From positions 6,849-70,848 of the forward strand of contig CAYTPQ010000012.1 of assembly GCA_964439835.1 (NCBI GenBank): DNA of 64,000 bases. Direction: 5' to 3'. Position 1 is the stretch's first letter. The number at the start of each line of letters is the position of its first letter. Below are positions 1 to 8,609 of this stretch, piece by piece. The notes under the pieces were generated by a model. It was given only the letters and a program-made list of their open reading frames with translations. It was not told the DNA's origin and searched no databases. The position numbers and the translations under genes were made by a program. Source of the DNA: JAGNLM01 sp964439835. GTDB taxonomy: Bacteria; Pseudomonadota; Gammaproteobacteria; JAABTG01.

Positions 1-905
1 CCGTCACGGGAAGGGGCCGCCAGGCCGACGGCCTGTCGGGTCGCCGGGCCCCGCGGGTGCTCGAGCACAACGGTCACCCGCTCGATCCCCCCGCCCACCG
101 CCTGCAGGTAGCCCACCAGGTCCAGGACCAGCCGGTTCAGGGGGAAGAGGAGCCCCTCGACCGCCGTCACCTCGCCCGGCAAGCGCAGGCGGGCCGAGAA
201 GGCCCGCGGCGGCACCCACGGCACCCGCGGATCGGGCGCCAGACCCAGCGCCCGGTCCATCAGGTCGACCACGCCTGTCCCCACGCGACGCCCGAGCTCG
301 GCCCGCGGCAGCCCCAGCAGGTCCCCCAGGGAGCAGACCCCCAGCCCGGCCAGGGCATCGAGGGCCTCGGACGCCAGGTCCATACAGGCCAGCGGCAGGG
401 GCGCCAGGCACTCCCGCAGGGAGCCGCCGTCCGCCACCGCCCCCTCCGCACCCGCACGGGCCAAGAGCCAGGCCCCCGTCGGCGTCGGGGCCACCGCCAG
501 GACCGGTTGGTAACCCAGCCCTGTCAGCCCTGAATCGACGGCCCCCCGGAGTGCCCCGATCCCCCCGAAGAGGCCCAGGCTGCGGCCCACCTCCAGGAGG
601 AGCCCTTGCCCGGCCACCAGGCTGACAAATGATGTGAACTGTATCGCCCAACTAGCCGTGTTAAATAGAGACGACTTCTCCAGCGCGGTATCACGCTCCA
701 GGACCCGCAGGTCCGGCGCCAGGGCCCAGGCCGCCGGCAGACTCAGACCGAGCCGGACCCCCCGGTCCCGGGCAGCGCTGTTACAGGCGACCAGGCGCCG
801 ACGCGCGCCCCGCCCCTCCGCCACAGCGACCGGCAACGCTGGGGCGACGCTCCGGGCGAAGACGTCGAGCGCCAGGTTCGGCAGGTAGGCCGCAAGCCAC
901 AGCAC
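1..905 (-). CDS. imuB: ImuB, Y-family DNA polymerase-like protein (3' end beyond the window)
   Basis: Accessory subunit of the inducible mutagenesis complex; ImuB is a catalytically inactive Y-family polymerase that bridges ImuA, the beta clamp and DnaE2 in translesion synthesis. About 301 codons are visible before the window edge. The N-terminus reads VLWLAAYLPNLALDVFARS, typical of ImuB, followed by the palm-like region and a helix-hairpin-helix-like stretch (LDALAGLGVCSLGDLLGLPR). The chosen start is GTG at 905, preceded by a GAGGAGG ribosome site that overlaps the imuA stop codon, so the two genes are translationally coupled. Family assignment rests on the N-terminus, the operon position after imuA and the LexA control. 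The C-terminal part is not visible. Confidence 0.88.
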   Translation of the reverse strand, partial: MLWLAAYLPNLALDVFARSVAPALPVAVAEGRGARRRLVACNSAARDRGVRLGLSLPAAWALAPDLRVLERDTALEKSSLFNTASWAIQFTSFVSLVAGQGLLLEVGRSLGLFGGIGALRGAVDSGLTGLGYQPVLAVAPTPTGAWLLARAGAEGAVADGGSLRECLAPLPLACMDLASEALDALAGLGVCSLGDLLGLPRAELGRRVGTGVVDLMDRALGLAPDPRVPWVPPRAFSARLRLPGEVTAVEGLLFPLNRLVLDLVGYLQAVGGGIERVTVVLEHPRGPATRQAVGLAAPSRD

Positions 906-918
906 CGACGCCGCCTCC

Positions 919-1539
919 TCACCCGAGAGGCACCAGGAACCGGCCGGAGGGGCTGCGTCCCCGGCACTTCAGCAGGCGGACGGCCAGGGCCTGCCCTGCG
1001 GGCTCCAGCAACAGGCGCAGACGGGCCGGCGAGGGCGCGCCGGCCTGGCGGTCGGACCGGAACAGGATCGCCAGCGTCCGGCCCTCTTCGGCGGCCAGCT
1101 GGAGGCGGCGCAGGGCCCGGTCGTCCACCGCGTTCTCCAGCGGCCAGGCCAGGACCGCCCCGCACAGCCCCGAGCGCAGGGACTGCTCCGCCGCCCAGAG
1201 GGCGTCTCCCGCCGCCGCCCGGACCACCAGCAGCCGGCCGAGGTCGAGCCCACCCCCTACCAGTGCCGGCGCGTAGGGGACGTGGGGGGGATCGACCCAG
1301 GCGCTCGGGCGGCCCTGCCGGGAGAGGTGCGCCAGCGCCGGCAACAGGAGGCTCACCTCGCCGATCCCGGCGTGTCCGGTCAGCACCTCCACCAGGGCCC
1401 CCTGGGGCCACCCCCCGCCCGGCAGGGCCCCGTCGAGGTCCACCCGTCCCGTCGGCACTACCGCAGCGGGCGCAACCGGTCCGCCACGACCGCGCCACAG
1501 GTCAGGGTGTCGGAGGAGGCTTTCGAGGGATCCCGTCAT
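919..1539 (-). CDS. imuA: ImuA, RecA-like translesion synthesis accessory protein
   Basis: Small RecA/SulA-like protein that works with ImuB and DnaE2 in SOS-induced mutagenic repair. It is 206 residues, usual for the family. Visible family features are the early GGGWPQGALVEVL segment, a degenerate P-loop region GHAGIGEVSLLLPAL, the SAWVDPPHVPYAPAL motif, and a late LRLLLEPAG stretch. It lies 49 bases downstream of lexA and 13 bases before imuB on the same strand, giving the classic lexA-imuA-imuB order. No dnaE2 is visible; it would be expected beyond the left edge. Likely regulated by LexA through the box upstream of lexA. Confidence 0.9.
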   Translation of the reverse strand: MTGSLESLLRHPDLWRGRGGPVAPAAVVPTGRVDLDGALPGGGWPQGALVEVLTGHAGIGEVSLLLPALAHLSRQGRPSAWVDPPHVPYAPALVGGGLDLGRLLVVRAAAGDALWAAEQSLRSGLCGAVLAWPLENAVDDRALRRLQLAAEEGRTLAILFRSDRQAGAPSPARLRLLLEPAGQALAVRLLKCRGRSPSGRFLVPLG

Positions 1540-1588
1540 CGGCGCGCAGGACCGGGAAGCGGCGGACTCCGAGGGTCGAGCCTCGCCG

Positions 1589-2191
1589 CTACAGCACCTC
1601 GCCGTTGCGGACCAGCCCCACCCCTAGCCCCTCGATGACGAGGGGCTGGCGCTCCAGGTCCACCTCGATCGGGGCAAAATCGGGATTGGCGGGCAGGAGC
1701 CAGGCCCGGCGCCCTTCCCGCCGCAGGCGCTTGACGGTGACCTCGTCCTCCAAGCGGACCACCACGACGCGCCCGTCCTCGGCCTCCGGCGTGCGGTGCA
1801 CGGCCAGCAGGTCCCCGTCCAGGATCCCTGCGTCTCGCATGCTCATCCCCCGCACCCGCAGGAGGTAGTCCGCCCGCGGCCGGAACAGATCGGGATCGAG
1901 CTGATAGCGGGCCTCGATGTGCTCCTGGGCCAGGAGGGGGCTGCCCGCCGCGACCCGTCCCACTACCGGCAGGCCCGAGCCGCCGCGCAGGCGGATACCG
2001 CGGGAGGCCCCCGCCAGAACCTCTACGGCGCCCTTGCGCGCCAGCGCCCGCAGGTGCTCCTCCGCGGCGTTCACCGAACGGAAACCCATGGCCGCCGCGA
2101 TCTCGGACCGGGTCGGCGGAAGACCGCGCTCCCGGACGAAGTCCTGGATGAACTGAAGCACAGCTTGCTGTCTCGGCGTCAGGTCGGGCAT
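1589..2191 (-). CDS. lexA: LexA repressor, SOS regulon master regulator
   Basis: Represses SOS genes and is inactivated by RecA-stimulated self-cleavage. The 200-residue protein has the N-terminal winged helix-turn-helix (residues about 1-65, with PTRSEIAAAMGF as recognition region), the Ala82-Gly83 cleavage site in VGRVAAGSP, and the S24-type peptidase domain with catalytic Ser117 in RVRGMSMRDAGI and Lys154 in EVTVKRL. The start ATG at 2191 is supported by length and by the operator placed just upstream. It heads the operon with imuA and imuB. This copy, paired with imuAB, may be a second LexA in the genome; that cannot be judged from the window. Confidence 0.96.
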   Translation of the reverse strand: MPDLTPRQQAVLQFIQDFVRERGLPPTRSEIAAAMGFRSVNAAEEHLRALARKGAVEVLAGASRGIRLRGGSGLPVVGRVAAGSPLLAQEHIEARYQLDPDLFRPRADYLLRVRGMSMRDAGILDGDLLAVHRTPEAEDGRVVVVRLEDEVTVKRLRREGRRAWLLPANPDFAPIEVDLERQPLVIEGLGVGLVRNGEVL

Positions 2192-2203
2192 GGCCCCTCC
2201 GGA

Positions 2204-2223
2204 TACTGTAAATATATACAGAC
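2204..2223. promoter_or_regulatory. LexA operator (SOS box)
   Basis: The 16-base core CTGTAAATATATACAG at 2206-2221 matches the gammaproteobacterial LexA consensus (CTG-N10-CAG with alternating AT core) at nearly every position. It sits 13-15 bases upstream of the lexA start codon, so binding should block the lexA-imuA-imuB transcript and autoregulate lexA. It could also act on the divergent small gene at 2323. Confidence 0.95.
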
Positions 2224-2322
2224 TACCGGCGAACGCAAGCGCCGGTTGCGGACTTCACGAATCCGCAACAGAGCGTCCTTATCCTGCCGATAACCCTTAC
2301 AGAGGTTGCCGAGGAGCCACCC

Positions 2323-2553
2323 ATGTCCAGAACACCCGCCGACCCCCGTCATTCCCTGGACGCCCTCGTCCGGGGCGCCACCGCCGGCCTCGATCCCCAC
2401 CAGATCGAGGACCTGACCCGCTACCTGGAGCGCCGTCTGACAGCGATGGGCGACGAGGGCGACTGCGCCTACGAGCGGGCCATGGGCAAGGTCTACCTCC
2501 AGATCATTGGCGAGCTCCGCAAACCCGCGCCGGCTTCACTGCCCCACAGCTGA
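2323..2553 (+). CDS. Small hypothetical protein
   Basis: A 76-residue soluble, acidic-to-neutral protein of unknown function. No known domain was recognised; it has a helical look (DPHQIEDLTRYLERRL, YERAMGKVYLQIIGELR) and no signal peptide. The ATG is preceded by GAGGAG at a good distance. It is divergent from lexA with about 130 bases between them including the LexA box, so SOS control is conceivable but not shown. Confidence 0.55.
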   Translation: MSRTPADPRHSLDALVRGATAGLDPHQIEDLTRYLERRLTAMGDEGDCAYERAMGKVYLQIIGELRKPAPASLPHS

Positions 2554-2930
2554 CCTCTTCGTTCAGCCTTCACTGCGCCGGAACGCCCCGCACCGTCGGA
2601 AGCGTCAAGTTTCCGACACAAAAAAGGCACGGCTCCAGACGCTCTCCCCTTGACGCCCTCCGGCCGAGTCTCGGCCCTGACTCTCTCCTGACCTGATAGT
2701 TGCCTTGTTTAGCTCACAGCCCGCGCGAACTAAAGAGTTGGATTTCAGTTTTTAAATTAGTTATAGATTACATATAATCCTTTTTATCATTATTTGTTGC
2801 TCGATAGATACACCGTATCTTCCTCGCATGTCTTGCGCCGCCCGTCACAAGAACCCATCGGGAACTTGTCACCCCTCTCCCAGTCCATTAGAATATTCTT
2901 ACCTTCTTACGGAACTGAGGGGAATTCACC
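2554..2930. other. Intergenic region with an AT-rich patch
   Basis: No gene is recognised. From about 2700 to 2830 the sequence is strikingly AT-rich for this genome (runs such as TTTTTAAATTAG and TTTTTATCATTATTTG). A TATAAT-like hexamer occurs at 2773-2778 but only a poor -35 (TTTTAA) lies 17 bases upstream. It probably holds the promoter of the gene at 2931 and could bind an AT-preferring nucleoid protein. Confidence 0.4.
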
Positions 2931-3176
2931 ATGCTGTACCTATTTCTCGGATTCGCTTCGGCGGCGCTCTTCGGGATTGGCGTCGCCACGCTGTATGGCT
3001 CCGACGCCTTGCTGGGCCTGCCCTGGGTGGATCATGTTTTCTGGGCGCTGATCTTCGCGGGCGCCGTTCTGGCCGCCCTCGAGAACGTGCCGGACCTCTG
3101 GTGCCGGCTGTGCCAGCGGGTGTCGGGCGTTCTGACCTTCTGCGCGCGCCGGACCTGCGGCGAGGCGGCGGCGTAG
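2931..3176 (+). CDS. Small inner-membrane protein of unknown function
   Basis: 81 residues with two predicted membrane helices (LYLFLGFASAALFGIGVATL near the N-terminus and VFWALIFAGAVLAALE in the middle) and a cysteine-bearing tail (WCRLCQRV, FCARRTCGE; four cysteines in the last 25 residues). A GAGGGGAA ribosome site precedes the ATG. The paired cysteines could bind metal or form disulfides, which is speculation. A strong rho-independent terminator follows about 135 bases downstream. No family recognised. Confidence 0.6.
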   Translation: MLYLFLGFASAALFGIGVATLYGSDALLGLPWVDHVFWALIFAGAVLAALENVPDLWCRLCQRVSGVLTFCARRTCGEAAA

Positions 3177-3312
3177 GCCGCTCGCCCCGACCCCCAGCCC
3201 GGCCGGCGCCAGCGGCGCGGTAGGCCGATGTCCCGGGCGGAGGCCCCAGCCGGCCGCCCGCTCCGAATCAAGGAGACGGCAGCAAGCAGCGGGGCACGGA
3301 CGCCCGTTTGCC

Positions 3313-3341
3313 CGGGAGGCAGTACGCCTCCCGTTTTTTTT
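3313..3341 (+). terminator. Rho-independent terminator
   Basis: A perfect 8-base-pair stem CGGGAGGC / GCCTCCCG (3313-3320 and 3326-3333) with a five-base loop is followed directly by eight T residues. The T-tract is on the plus strand, so it ends transcription coming from the small membrane protein gene at 2931. Confidence 0.9.
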
Positions 3342-3349
3342 CCTCAGGT

Positions 3350-3838
3350 CTACCCCTGCAGATGCTGGTCGATGAGCTCTCGCACGGTGTGCAAGGGTTT
3401 GTTGCCGGCGAAGTGCGACACGGGCTCGCCGTGGCGGAAGAACATGACGGTCGGGAACCCCCGCAGCTTGTAGTGGCCCGCAAGCCGCATGTTGTCGTCC
3501 ACCTCGACCTTGGCGAGAAGGAAGCGGCCGGCGAACTCGTGGGCCAGGCGTTCGAGGGTCGGTCCGAGGGCCCGGCAGGGCGGGCACCACTCCGCCCAGA
3601 AGTCCACCAGGACCAGCCGCTGGCGCGAGCCCTCGATGACCACCTCGGCAAAGCTCTGCTCGTCGACGTCCACGACATGTACCGGCGCGCCATGGCCACT
3701 GGCGGGGCCGTGACCATGCCCATGCCCATGCCCGTGGCCATGGCTGTGCCCGTGCCCGTGCTCGTGGCCGCCGGCGTGTCCGTGACCCCCGTGGCCGGGG
3801 CTGCTCGCGCTGTGCGCGCGCTCGGGGTGCGTCTTCAC
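3350..3838 (-). CDS. Thioredoxin-fold protein with a histidine-rich N-terminal extension
   Basis: A 162-residue protein. Residues 16-49 contain 14 histidines, mostly as Gly-His repeats (GHGHSHGHGHGHGHGHG), a pattern of Ni/Zn/Cu-binding tails. Residues about 52-162 form a thioredoxin domain with WAEWCPPCRALGP (Cys85-Pro-Pro-Cys88) and the cis-proline loop GFPTVMFFRHGE. The CPPC active site differs from the CGPC of canonical thioredoxin and resembles TlpA/periplasmic or atypical thioredoxins, but no signal peptide is visible, so the protein appears cytoplasmic. Start is GTG at 3838 after GAGGAG. It follows the 138-residue unknown at 3874 with a 35-base gap, probably as one operon. Role as a metal-responsive redox protein is inferred. 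Confidence 0.85.
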   Translation of the reverse strand: MKTHPERAHSASSPGHGGHGHAGGHEHGHGHSHGHGHGHGHGHGPASGHGAPVHVVDVDEQSFAEVVIEGSRQRLVLVDFWAEWCPPCRALGPTLERLAHEFAGRFLLAKVEVDDNMRLAGHYKLRGFPTVMFFRHGEPVSHFAGNKPLHTVRELIDQHLQG

Positions 3839-3873
3839 CGGAGTCTGCTCCTCGCGGAATGTCCGCCGACCGC

Positions 3874-4290
3874 TCAGGCCGGCGGCTGGGTCTCTCGAAT
3901 GTGCTCCACGTAGCGCGCCTGGCCTTCCATGACGATCCGCGCCGACTGCCCGGTGACGACCACCTCGCCCTGCGCGAAGCGCAGCCGCAGCTCGGCGAAC
4001 CCCGGCGCCTCGTCCATCGGCAGCGGGACCATGTCCAGGTACTTGAAGCCGCCCGCCTCGATGCTCCCGCCCGCCGCGACCGAGGGCAGCGCCGCGGCGA
4101 GACCCGTGACCTCCGCCTCCCGGATCGTCAGCTCCGCCTGCTGCTCCCAGAGGGTGCTGGGGTCGACGCCCGCAATCCCCTGGGACTTGACGATGAGCGC
4201 GGGTGCGAACCGCACGTGCGCGGTGTCGTCCTTGTCAACCTGCACCGACTCGATCCCGGAGCCATTCAACCGAATGATCGCGTGCGCCAT
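3874..4290 (-). CDS. Conserved-looking hypothetical protein
   Basis: 138 residues, soluble, without signal peptide or membrane segment. The sequence is mixed beta-like with no motif recognised. The ATG at 4290 follows GAGGG. It is the upstream partner of the histidine-rich thioredoxin gene, 35 bases away on the same strand, so it may share that gene's stress or metal role; this is only context. Confidence 0.6.
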   Translation of the reverse strand: MAHAIIRLNGSGIESVQVDKDDTAHVRFAPALIVKSQGIAGVDPSTLWEQQAELTIREAEVTGLAAALPSVAAGGSIEAGGFKYLDMVPLPMDEAPGFAELRLRFAQGEVVVTGQSARIVMEGQARYVEHIRETQPPA

Positions 4291-4504
4291 GAATCACCCT
4301 CGCGGAACCGGTCTGCCGTCGGGACGAACAAAACGGAGGGCCCCTCGCGGTGGCCGCCCGATTCCCCCGTCCCAGTTGAGACGTTCGCCGGGCGACGGCT
4401 ATCCTGGCCGCCCGCTAACGTGGGACAGCATACCGCAAGCCAGCGCCCGGACCGACCGACCCGCTGCGAGGCCTGCCCAGTCGGCCGGTCGGGGGACCTC
4501 ACCC

Positions 4505-5536
4505 ATGGAAAGGAAAGCCTCCCCTCCGCTGCCCGTCGCCCCGCCGCGGTCCGCCGCGCCGGCGGCTCTGGACCGCAGGCTGTCCGTAGCACCGATGCTG
4601 GATTACACGGATCGCCACGCCCGCTACCTGCTGCGCCTGCTGACTCGCCGGACCTTGCTCTACACGGAGATGGTCACGACCGGCGCCCTTCTGCACGGCG
4701 ATGCGGCCCGCCACCTGGACCACGACCCCGCGGAGCATACCCTCGCCCTCCAGTTGGGCGGCAGCGAGCCGGCGGCGATGGCAACCTGCGCCCGGCTCGG
4801 CGCGCGCTGGGGCTACGACGAGGTCAACGTCAACGTGGGCTGCCCCAGCCCGCGCGTGCAGTCCGGGGCCTTCGGCGCCTGCCTGATGGCCGAGCCGGAG
4901 ACCGTCGCAGGCTGCGTGCGGGCGATGGTCGACGCGGTGGCCATCCCGGTGACGGTCAAGACGCGGATCGGCGTCGACACGCAGGATTCCTACGAAGCGC
5001 TCGCTGGATTCGTCGGTACTGTGGCCGAGGCGGGCTGCCGCACCTTCGTGGTCCACGCCCGCAAGGCGTGGCTTGCGGGCCTGAGCCCGGCCGAGAACCG
5101 TAGCGTGCCGCCCCTGCGCTACGACGTGGTCTACCGCCTGAAGCGGGACTTCCCGGACCTGCAGATCATCCTGAACGGCGGCGTCACCAGCCTCGACGCC
5201 GCCTGCGAGCACCTCGGCCAGGTGGACGGAGTGATGATCGGCCGGGCCGCCTACGAGAACGCCTATCTCCTCGCCGAGGCCGACCGGGTCATCTTCGGTG
5301 AGCCGGACCCACCACCACAGCGCTGCGCCGTGCTTCGGACCTACGTGGATTATGTGGAGCGCGAGCTCGCCCGGGGCACCCCCCTGGCGCGGATGACCCG
5401 TCACCTCTTCGGCCTGTTCCACGGCCAGCCCGGGGCCCGGGCCTGGCGGCGACACCTGACGGAAGGGGCGGTGCGGCCGGGGGCGGGTGCCGAGGTGGTG
5501 GTGGAAGCCGCCCGGCGGGTAGGGTGCCAGGTTTAG
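4505..5536 (+). CDS. dusA: tRNA-dihydrouridine(20/20a) synthase DusA
   Basis: FMN-dependent enzyme that reduces uridine 20/20a in the tRNA D-loop using NADPH. The 343-residue protein starts its TIM barrel with LSVAPMLDYTDRHARYLLR, has the GCPSPRVQSGAFGACLM motif containing the proton-donating cysteine (Cys126), TVKTRIG, FVVHARKAW, and the FMN phosphate loop ILNGGVTS and VMIGRAAYENAY, all diagnostic for DusA rather than DusB/C. Start ATG at 4505 leaves a short 26-residue proline/alanine leader before the barrel; a start nearer residue 27 is possible but lacks a better codon. Confidence 0.95.
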   Translation: MERKASPPLPVAPPRSAAPAALDRRLSVAPMLDYTDRHARYLLRLLTRRTLLYTEMVTTGALLHGDAARHLDHDPAEHTLALQLGGSEPAAMATCARLGARWGYDEVNVNVGCPSPRVQSGAFGACLMAEPETVAGCVRAMVDAVAIPVTVKTRIGVDTQDSYEALAGFVGTVAEAGCRTFVVHARKAWLAGLSPAENRSVPPLRYDVVYRLKRDFPDLQIILNGGVTSLDAACEHLGQVDGVMIGRAAYENAYLLAEADRVIFGEPDPPPQRCAVLRTYVDYVERELARGTPLARMTRHLFGLFHGQPGARAWRRHLTEGAVRPGAGAEVVVEAARRVGCQV

Positions 5537-5607
5537 GGCGGACCCCGCCCCGGGCGGACGCGAGGGGCTACAGAGCGCAGCATCGCTCGCACGGGCGCGC
5601 GCACCCG

Positions 5608-5674
5608 TCACCCCGGCACAAGCCGGGGACCAGGGTTCTGACTCCCCTGGAGTCCGGCTCTCGCCGGAATGACG
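5608..5674. repeat. Extragenic palindromic repeat unit
   Basis: Three adjacent inverted repeats: CCCCGGC/GCCGGGG (5611-5628), CCAGGG/CCCTGG, and CCGGC/GCCGG (5654-5667) ending in GGAATGACG. This resembles the widespread extragenic 'CCGGAATGACG' palindromes of proteobacteria. It fills the gap between dusA and pepN and might act as an mRNA 3' end for dusA. No T-tract follows. Confidence 0.6.
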
Positions 5675-5801
5675 AGGGCAGACTGGCCCAGCGCCGTCCG
5701 GCTCGGACACGCGAGACCCGCCGAGACACGGCTGGCTTGCTCGCCAGAACCGGCTGGCAGCGCCTCGGTCGAATCGACGAGACCTAACCGGAACCTGCCC
5801 C

Positions 5802-8447
5802 ATGCGCGACGCTGCCCCCCGCACCACCTACCTCAAGGACTACAGCCCGCCCCCCTACCGGGTGGAGACAGTCGACCTCCGCTTCGACCTGGGCGAGGGC
5901 ACGACCCACGTGCGCTCGGCCCTGCGGATGCGGCGCGATGCCGCCGCCGCGCCCGGTACACCGCTGGTCCTGGACGGACAGGACCTGGAGCTGGTCTCCC
6001 TGGCGCTGGACGCCACCCCGCTCACGGCCGGCCGGTACCAGCGCGGCCCGGAGTCCCTCACGATCGAGGACGTCCCCGCGGATTTCACCCTGACGGTCGA
6101 GACCCGGATCCGGCCCGAGGCGAACACCGCCCTGGAGGGCCTCTACCGCGTCGGGGGACTCTTCTGCACCCAGTGCGAGGCGGAGGGCTTCCGCAAGATC
6201 ACCTACTTCCCCGACCGCCCGGACGTGATGGCCCGCTTCACGACCACCCTCGTCGCCGACCGCGAGGCCTGCCCGGTGCTGCTCTCGAACGGCAACCCGG
6301 TCGAGCGCGGCGACCTGGGCGACGGCCGTCACTGGGTCCGGTGGGAGGACCCGTTCCCCAAGCCGAGCTACCTGTTCGCCCTAGTGGCCGGCCGGCTGGT
6401 GGAGGTCGCCGACACCTTCGTCACCCGCTCGGGCCGCCAGGTGGCGCTGCGGATCTACGTCGAGCCCCAGAACGCCGACAAGTGCGCCCACGCCATGCGC
6501 TCGCTGCAAGAGGCCATGCGCTGGGACGAGGAGGTCTTCGGCCTGGAGTACGACCTGGACATCTACATGATCGTCGCGGTCGACAGCTTCAACATGGGGG
6601 CGATGGAGAACAAGGGCCTGAACGTCTTCAACTCCAAGTACGTGCTGGCCCGCCCGGACACCGCCACCGACGCCGACTACTCCGGCATCCAGGGGGTCGT
6701 CGCCCACGAGTACTTCCACAACTGGACCGGCAACCGGGTCACCTGCCGGGACTGGTTCCAGCTGAGCCTGAAGGAGGGCCTGACGGTCTTCCGCGACCAG
6801 GAGTTCTCCGCGGACATGAACAGCCGGGCGGTGGAGCGGATCGGGGACGTCCGCCGCCTGCGCACGGTCCAGTTCGCTGAGGACGCGGGCCCGATGGCTC
6901 ACCCGGTGCGCCCCGACGCCTACATCGAGATCAACAACTTCTACACCCCGACCGTGTACGAGAAGGGCGCCGAGGTGATCCGAATGACCCGCGCCCTGCT
7001 CGGACGCGAGGGCTTCCGGCGCGGGATGGACCTCTACTTCGCCCGCCACGACGGCCAGGCCGTGACCATCGAGGACTTCCTGCGGGCGATGGAGGACGCG
7101 AACAGAGCGGACCTCGCCCAGTTCCGGCTCTGGTACAGCCAGGCCGGCACCCCGGAGGTGGCCGTAAGCGAGCAGTACGACCCAGCCACCCGGAGCTACG
7201 CCCTGACCCTCAGCCAGCACTGCCCCCCGACGCCCGGTCAGCCGGAGAAGCGGCCGATGCACATCCCGGTCGCGCTGGGGCTGCTGGACGCGAGCGGCCG
7301 GGACATCCCCCTGCGCCTCGAAACCGAGGCGACGGCCGTCGGCACGACGCGGGTGATTTCCCTACGCGAGCCGGAGCAGACCTTCCGCTTTGCCGACGTC
7401 CCCGAGCGCCCGGTGCTCTCGCTGCTGCGGGGCTTCTCGGCGCCCGTGCGCCTGCGTGCCGAGCAGAGCGACGAAGAGCTCGCCTTCCTGATGGCCCACG
7501 ACTCCGACCCCTTCAACCGCTGGGACGCGGGGCAGCGGCTCGCCACCCGCGTGTTGCTCGCGCTCGCGGACGACGCCCGCGCCGGCCGCCCGCTCGTCTG
7601 CCCCGAGCACCTGGCACAGGCCTTCCGCCGCGTCCTGGAGACGAGCGCCTCGGACCCGGCCTTCGCCGCGGAGGCGCTGAGCCTGCCAGGGGAGTCGTAC
7701 CTCATGGACCAGATGGCCGTGGCCGACCCCGACGCCGCGCACACGGCCCGCGACTTCCTGCGGGGCGCGCTGGCGCAGGCCCTGCGGGGCCCGTTCGAGG
7801 CCACCTACCGGGCCAGCCAGGGCGAGGGGCCTTACCGGGTCGAGCCGCGCGAGATGGGGCGCCGGGCGCTGAAGGGCCTCTGCCTCGCCTATCTCTCCGA
7901 GATCCCCGGCCCGAACCAAGCGGCCCCGGCGGTCGACCAGCTCCGGCGAGCGGACAACATGACCGACACCATGGCCGCGCTCTCCGTTCTGGCGAATCTC
8001 GACGTGCCGGAGAGGACCGAGGCCCTGGACGCCTTTTACCACCGCTGGCACGCGGACCCGCTGGTGGTGGACAAGTGGCTCGCCCTGCAGGCGTCCTCCC
8101 GCCTGCCCGGCACGCTGGCGGAGGTCGAGCGGCTGCTCACGCACCCCGCCTTCGAACTCCGCAACCCCAACCGGGTGCGCGCACTGATTGGCGCCTTCGC
8201 CCACGGCAACCCGGTGCGGTTCCACGCCGCCTCGGGCGAGGGCTACGCCTTCCTCGCCGAGCGGGTGATCGAGCTCGACCCGCTGAACCCCCAGGTCGCC
8301 GCCCGGATGCTCGCACCCATGAGCCGCTGGCGCCGGTTCGACCCGGCGCGTCAGGCCCTCATGCGCGCCCAGCTCGAGCGGGTGCTCGCCCGCGAGGGGC
8401 TATCCAAAGACGTGTTCGAGGTCGCCTCAAAGAGCCTCGCGGGGTGA
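5802..8447 (+). CDS. pepN: Aminopeptidase N (M1 family)
   Basis: Zinc aminopeptidase that removes N-terminal residues in the final steps of cytoplasmic protein turnover. At 881 residues it matches E. coli PepN length. Visible motifs are the substrate-binding GAMENKG (residues 266-272), the zinc site HEYFHNW (His302, Glu303, His306) and the third ligand in LSLKEGLTVFRDQEF (Glu325), followed by the family tyrosine region and the long alpha-helical C-terminal domain. The start MRDAAPRTTYLKDY agrees with the family (…YLKDYxPPxY). Single gene, 265 bases after dusA. Confidence 0.97.
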   Translation: MRDAAPRTTYLKDYSPPPYRVETVDLRFDLGEGTTHVRSALRMRRDAAAAPGTPLVLDGQDLELVSLALDATPLTAGRYQRGPESLTIEDVPADFTLTVETRIRPEANTALEGLYRVGGLFCTQCEAEGFRKITYFPDRPDVMARFTTTLVADREACPVLLSNGNPVERGDLGDGRHWVRWEDPFPKPSYLFALVAGRLVEVADTFVTRSGRQVALRIYVEPQNADKCAHAMRSLQEAMRWDEEVFGLEYDLDIYMIVAVDSFNMGAMENKGLNVFNSKYVLARPDTATDADYSGIQGVVAHEYFHNWTGNRVTCRDWFQLSLKEGLTVFRDQEFSADMNSRAVERIGDVRRLRTVQFAEDAGPMAHPVRPDAYIEINNFYTPTVYEKGAEVIRMTRALLGREGFRRGMDLYFARHDGQAVTIEDFLRAMEDANRADLAQFRLWYSQAGTPEVAVSEQYDPATRSYALTLSQHCPPTPGQPEKRPMHIPVALGLLDASGRDIPLRLETEATAVGTTRVISLREPEQTFRFADVPERPVLSLLRGFSAPVRLRAEQSDEELAFLMAHDSDPFNRWDAGQRLATRVLLALADDARAGRPLVCPEHLAQAFRRVLETSASDPAFAAEALSLPGESYLMDQMAVADPDAAHTARDFLRGALAQALRGPFEATYRASQGEGPYRVEPREMGRRALKGLCLAYLSEIPGPNQAAPAVDQLRRADNMTDTMAALSVLANLDVPERTEALDAFYHRWHADPLVVDKWLALQASSRLPGTLAEVERLLTHPAFELRNPNRVRALIGAFAHGNPVRFHAASGEGYAFLAERVIELDPLNPQVAARMLAPMSRWRRFDPARQALMRAQLERVLAREGLSKDVFEVASKSLAG

Positions 8448-8609
8448 CCCAGCCCGGGCCAGCCTAAAGCCTACAGAGACATCATCGCTGCCACGCAGAG
8501 CAGCCTCCCGGTGCGGTTTCGCGGGACCGCGCCGGGAGGTCGCATGACGCCCGACTGGTGGCCGATCTCTTCGCGCGCTGTGAGACGACGGCCGCGCCGT
8601 TGTGACCGA

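Noticed and set aside
3711..3790. Short tandem repeat that might be a CRISPR or microsatellite
   Set aside because: It is the coding sequence of the Gly-His repeats in the thioredoxin gene, in frame and without spacers.
4499..5827. A 442-codon minus-strand frame over dusA
   Set aside because: Antisense shadow of dusA plus the extragenic palindrome; composition is arginine/proline-rich and has no motif.
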